DNA from: Methanoregula formicica SMSP
Lineage (GTDB): Archaea; Halobacteriota; Methanomicrobia; Methanomicrobiales; Methanospirillaceae
NCBI RefSeq assembly: GCF_000327485.1
Contig: NC_019943.1
Span: forward strand, 1,426,001 to 1,490,000
DNA: 64,000 nt
Reading direction: 5' to 3'
Under the pieces are notes generated by a model that did not search any database, had not been told where the DNA came from, and worked only from the letters and a program-made list of their open reading frames with translations. The stretch's first letter is position 1. Each line of letters starts with the position of its first letter. Shown here in pieces: positions 62,624-64,000 of the stretch. A program made the translations under genes and the position numbers.

Positions 62624-63934
62624 TTACGCGAACATGACGCCTTCGGTTCCGGGCAGGCCGCGGTGGAAATCAAGGCCGACCTTCTCAATGGCCGAGAGGA
62701 AGTCTTCCTGCGTGATGGCAGAACGCTCCTTGCGTATCGCAAACATCCCGGCCTCCATGCAGATGGCCCGGAGGTCGGCACCGTTCTTGCCCTCCGTGAG
62801 CCGTGCCACTTCAGCAAGGTTGACACCCTCATCAACGGTCAGCGAACGGCAGTGAACTTTCAGGATGGAGAGCCGGCCCTTCTCGTCAGGCAGGGGGATC
62901 TCGATGATCCGGTCGAACCGGCCGGGCCGGAGGAGCGCCTTGTCGAGGATGTCGATCCGGTTTGTCGCACCGATGATCTTCACATCGCCCCGGTTCTCGA
63001 AGCCGTCCATTCCCGCAAGGAGCTGCATCAGCGTGCGCTGGACCTCGCGATCACCGGAGGTGTTTGCCTCGGTCCGGCTTGCTCCCACGGCATCGATCTC
63101 GTCGATGAAGATGATAGTCGGGGCCTTCTTCTTCGCAAGATCGAAGAGTTCGCGGACGAGCCGTGCGCCTTCTCCGATGTATTTCTGGACCAGTTCCGAT
63201 CCCACGACCCGCATGAAATGGGCATTGGTCTCATGGGCAACGGCCTTTGCAAGCAGGGTCTTACCAGTGCCGGGCGGCCCGTGGAGAAGGACCCCCTTTG
63301 GTGGTTCGACGCCGATCCGCTCGAAGAGTTCGGGGCGCTTCAGCGGCAGTTCCACAGCCTCCTTGATTTCGTTGATCTGCTGCTCAAGCCCGCCGATGTC
63401 CATGTAATTCTCCTGCGGCGAGTCCACCAGTTCCATACCGTAGACCTGTGCATCAAAGGAGCTCGGGAGCAGTTCAACGATCGCAAGCGACTGCTGGTTC
63501 AGCGTGCAGCGTACCCCCGGCTTGAGGTCGTCTGCACTGATGGAGGGTGAGCTCCGCACTAAAAACCGCGGGCCTGCGCTGCTCCGGACGATCACCCGGT
63601 TTGCATCTACAATGTCAGTGACCGTGCCGATGATCAGGGGCGGGCTCCTCAGCTGCTCGCTCTCGCTCTTGAGTTTCCGCACTTCCCGCTCGTACCGGAT
63701 CTTCTGGGTCTCGATGTACCGCTTGTCCGCCTCGATCTGCCTCAGTTGTTCGCGCAGCTCAAGGTTGCGGGATTCGAGATTGCCGACACGTTCCATCATC
63801 TGGACCTCGAGATCATGCTTGTCGCCCTCGATCTGGGCGAGCTGCTCGCGGAGTTGTTCGGACAGCGTGCGGTACAACCGGTACAGTTCCTCAGGAGTCT
63901 GGGGCTCCGGGGACTGGTGGATGGTGTCGGACAT
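62624..63934 (-). CDS. pan: proteasome-activating nucleotidase PAN (second copy)
   Basis: 436 aa. It shows an N-terminal coiled coil of about 95 residues (longer than in the first copy), an OB domain and an AAA+ domain with Walker A GPPGTGKT (near residue 215), Walker [11 protein letters not shown] and [19 protein letters not shown]. It ends Met-Phe-Ala, where Phe takes the place of the HbYX Tyr. The two PANs face each other 950 bases apart and could form distinct or mixed hexamers. Confidence 0.95.
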   Translation of the reverse strand: MSDTIHQSPEPQTPEELYRLYRTLSEQLREQLAQIEGDKHDLEVQMMERVGNLESRNLELREQLRQIEADKRYIETQKIRYEREVRKLKSESEQLRSPPLIIGTVTDIVDANRVIVRSSAGPRFLVRSSPSISADDLKPGVRCTLNQQSLAIVELLPSSFDAQVYGMELVDSPQENYMDIGGLEQQINEIKEAVELPLKRPELFERIGVEPPKGVLLHGPPGTGKTLLAKAVAHETNAHFMRVVGSELVQKYIGEGARLVRELFDLAKKKAPTIIFIDEIDAVGASRTEANTSGDREVQRTLMQLLAGMDGFENRGDVKIIGATNRIDILDKALLRPGRFDRIIEIPLPDEKGRLSILKVHCRSLTVDEGVNLAEVARLTEGKNGADLRAICMEAGMFAIRKERSAITQEDFLSAIEKVGLDFHRGLPGTEGVMFA

Positions 63935-63967
63935 CTCGTTCCTCAGTTAGTTATATTGGGAAACTGC

Positions 63968-63974
63968 ATATAAA
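63968..63974 (-). promoter_or_regulatory. TATA box of the second PAN gene
   Basis: Minus strand TTTATAT lies 34-40 bases before the ATG at 63934, with GAGG about 7 bases before the start. The predicted leader is about 10 nt. Confidence 0.5.
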
Positions 63975-64000
63975 GGGTTTGTGAGGAGGCAAACGTCAGG

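Noticed and set aside
62663-63550. 295-codon plus-strand frame opposite the second PAN gene
   Set aside because: Shadow frame; the minus strand carries intact Walker motifs.

Overview
The window comes from a methanogenic euryarchaeon, most likely an order Methanomicrobiales member close to Methanoregula. The evidence is an anaerobic (cobalt-early) cobalamin operon, a methanogenesis marker 11-type protein, a euryarchaeal archaellum and chemotaxis locus with CheF, proteasome-activating nucleotidases (PAN), aIF5A, pelota, ABCE1, TATA-box promoters and short-leader genes. Most of the sequence is moderately GC-rich. Two stretches (about 5.75-9.1 kb and 13.8-16.9 kb) are clearly richer in A+T and look acquired.

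Layout. 0-5.8 kb: a tightly overlapping minus-strand operon cbiT-L-F-G-H-C-D-E, most of the corrin-ring methylation and contraction pathway. 5.9-8.2 kb: an A+T-rich three-gene cassette of unknown function (zinc-ribbon protein, Panacea/YwgA-like protein, 386-aa unknown protein). 8.2-9.6 kb: a Cys-rich small gene, phased A-tracts and an array of palindromic 18-bp repeats. 9.6-13.8 kb: a DUF2202 lipoprotein, an AIM24-family protein, a stand-alone caspase-like protein, a small hypothetical protein and a TraB-family membrane protein. 13.8-19.1 kb: a calpain-like cysteine protease followed by a 1048-aa surface protein. 19.1-23.7 kb: K+ transporters TrkH and Kup flanking an AI-2E-family permease. 23.8-24.8 kb: a broken tRNA-Leu, an intact tRNA-Leu(UAG) and a two-gene phage head-region remnant. 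24.8-32.3 kb: a membrane protein, a type IV pilin, the marker 11/homoserine dehydrogenase/ACT operon, NAD kinase and IMPase/FBPase, aIF5A and a secreted protein.

32.6-48.2 kb: the motility block. Two archaellins, arlCDE, arlG, arlF, arlH, arlI, arlJ and an uncharacterised membrane protein (429 aa) are followed by cheF, cheY, cheB, cheA, cheC, cheD and a secreted beta-propeller protein. CheA would phosphorylate CheY and CheB, CheC and CheD would adapt the signal, and CheF would carry CheY-P to the archaellum switch. No CheR, CheW or receptor gene lies in the window.

48.3-64 kb: quality-control genes. ABCE1, an EMC6-like membrane protein, RqcH and pelota form a ribosome-splitting and nascent-chain-rescue neighbourhood. 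Further on are an FKBP isomerase, a CYTH protein, a metallophosphoesterase with a radical SAM protein, the small subunit of phosphomevalonate dehydratase, and two PAN ATPases facing each other with different C-terminal tails. A 42-aa membrane protein and a 57-aa phage-type protein, both very short, are called here.

All functional calls rest on motif and family recognition by eye; no database search was run. Start codons were chosen by ATG position, ribosome-binding sites and overlap with the upstream gene.
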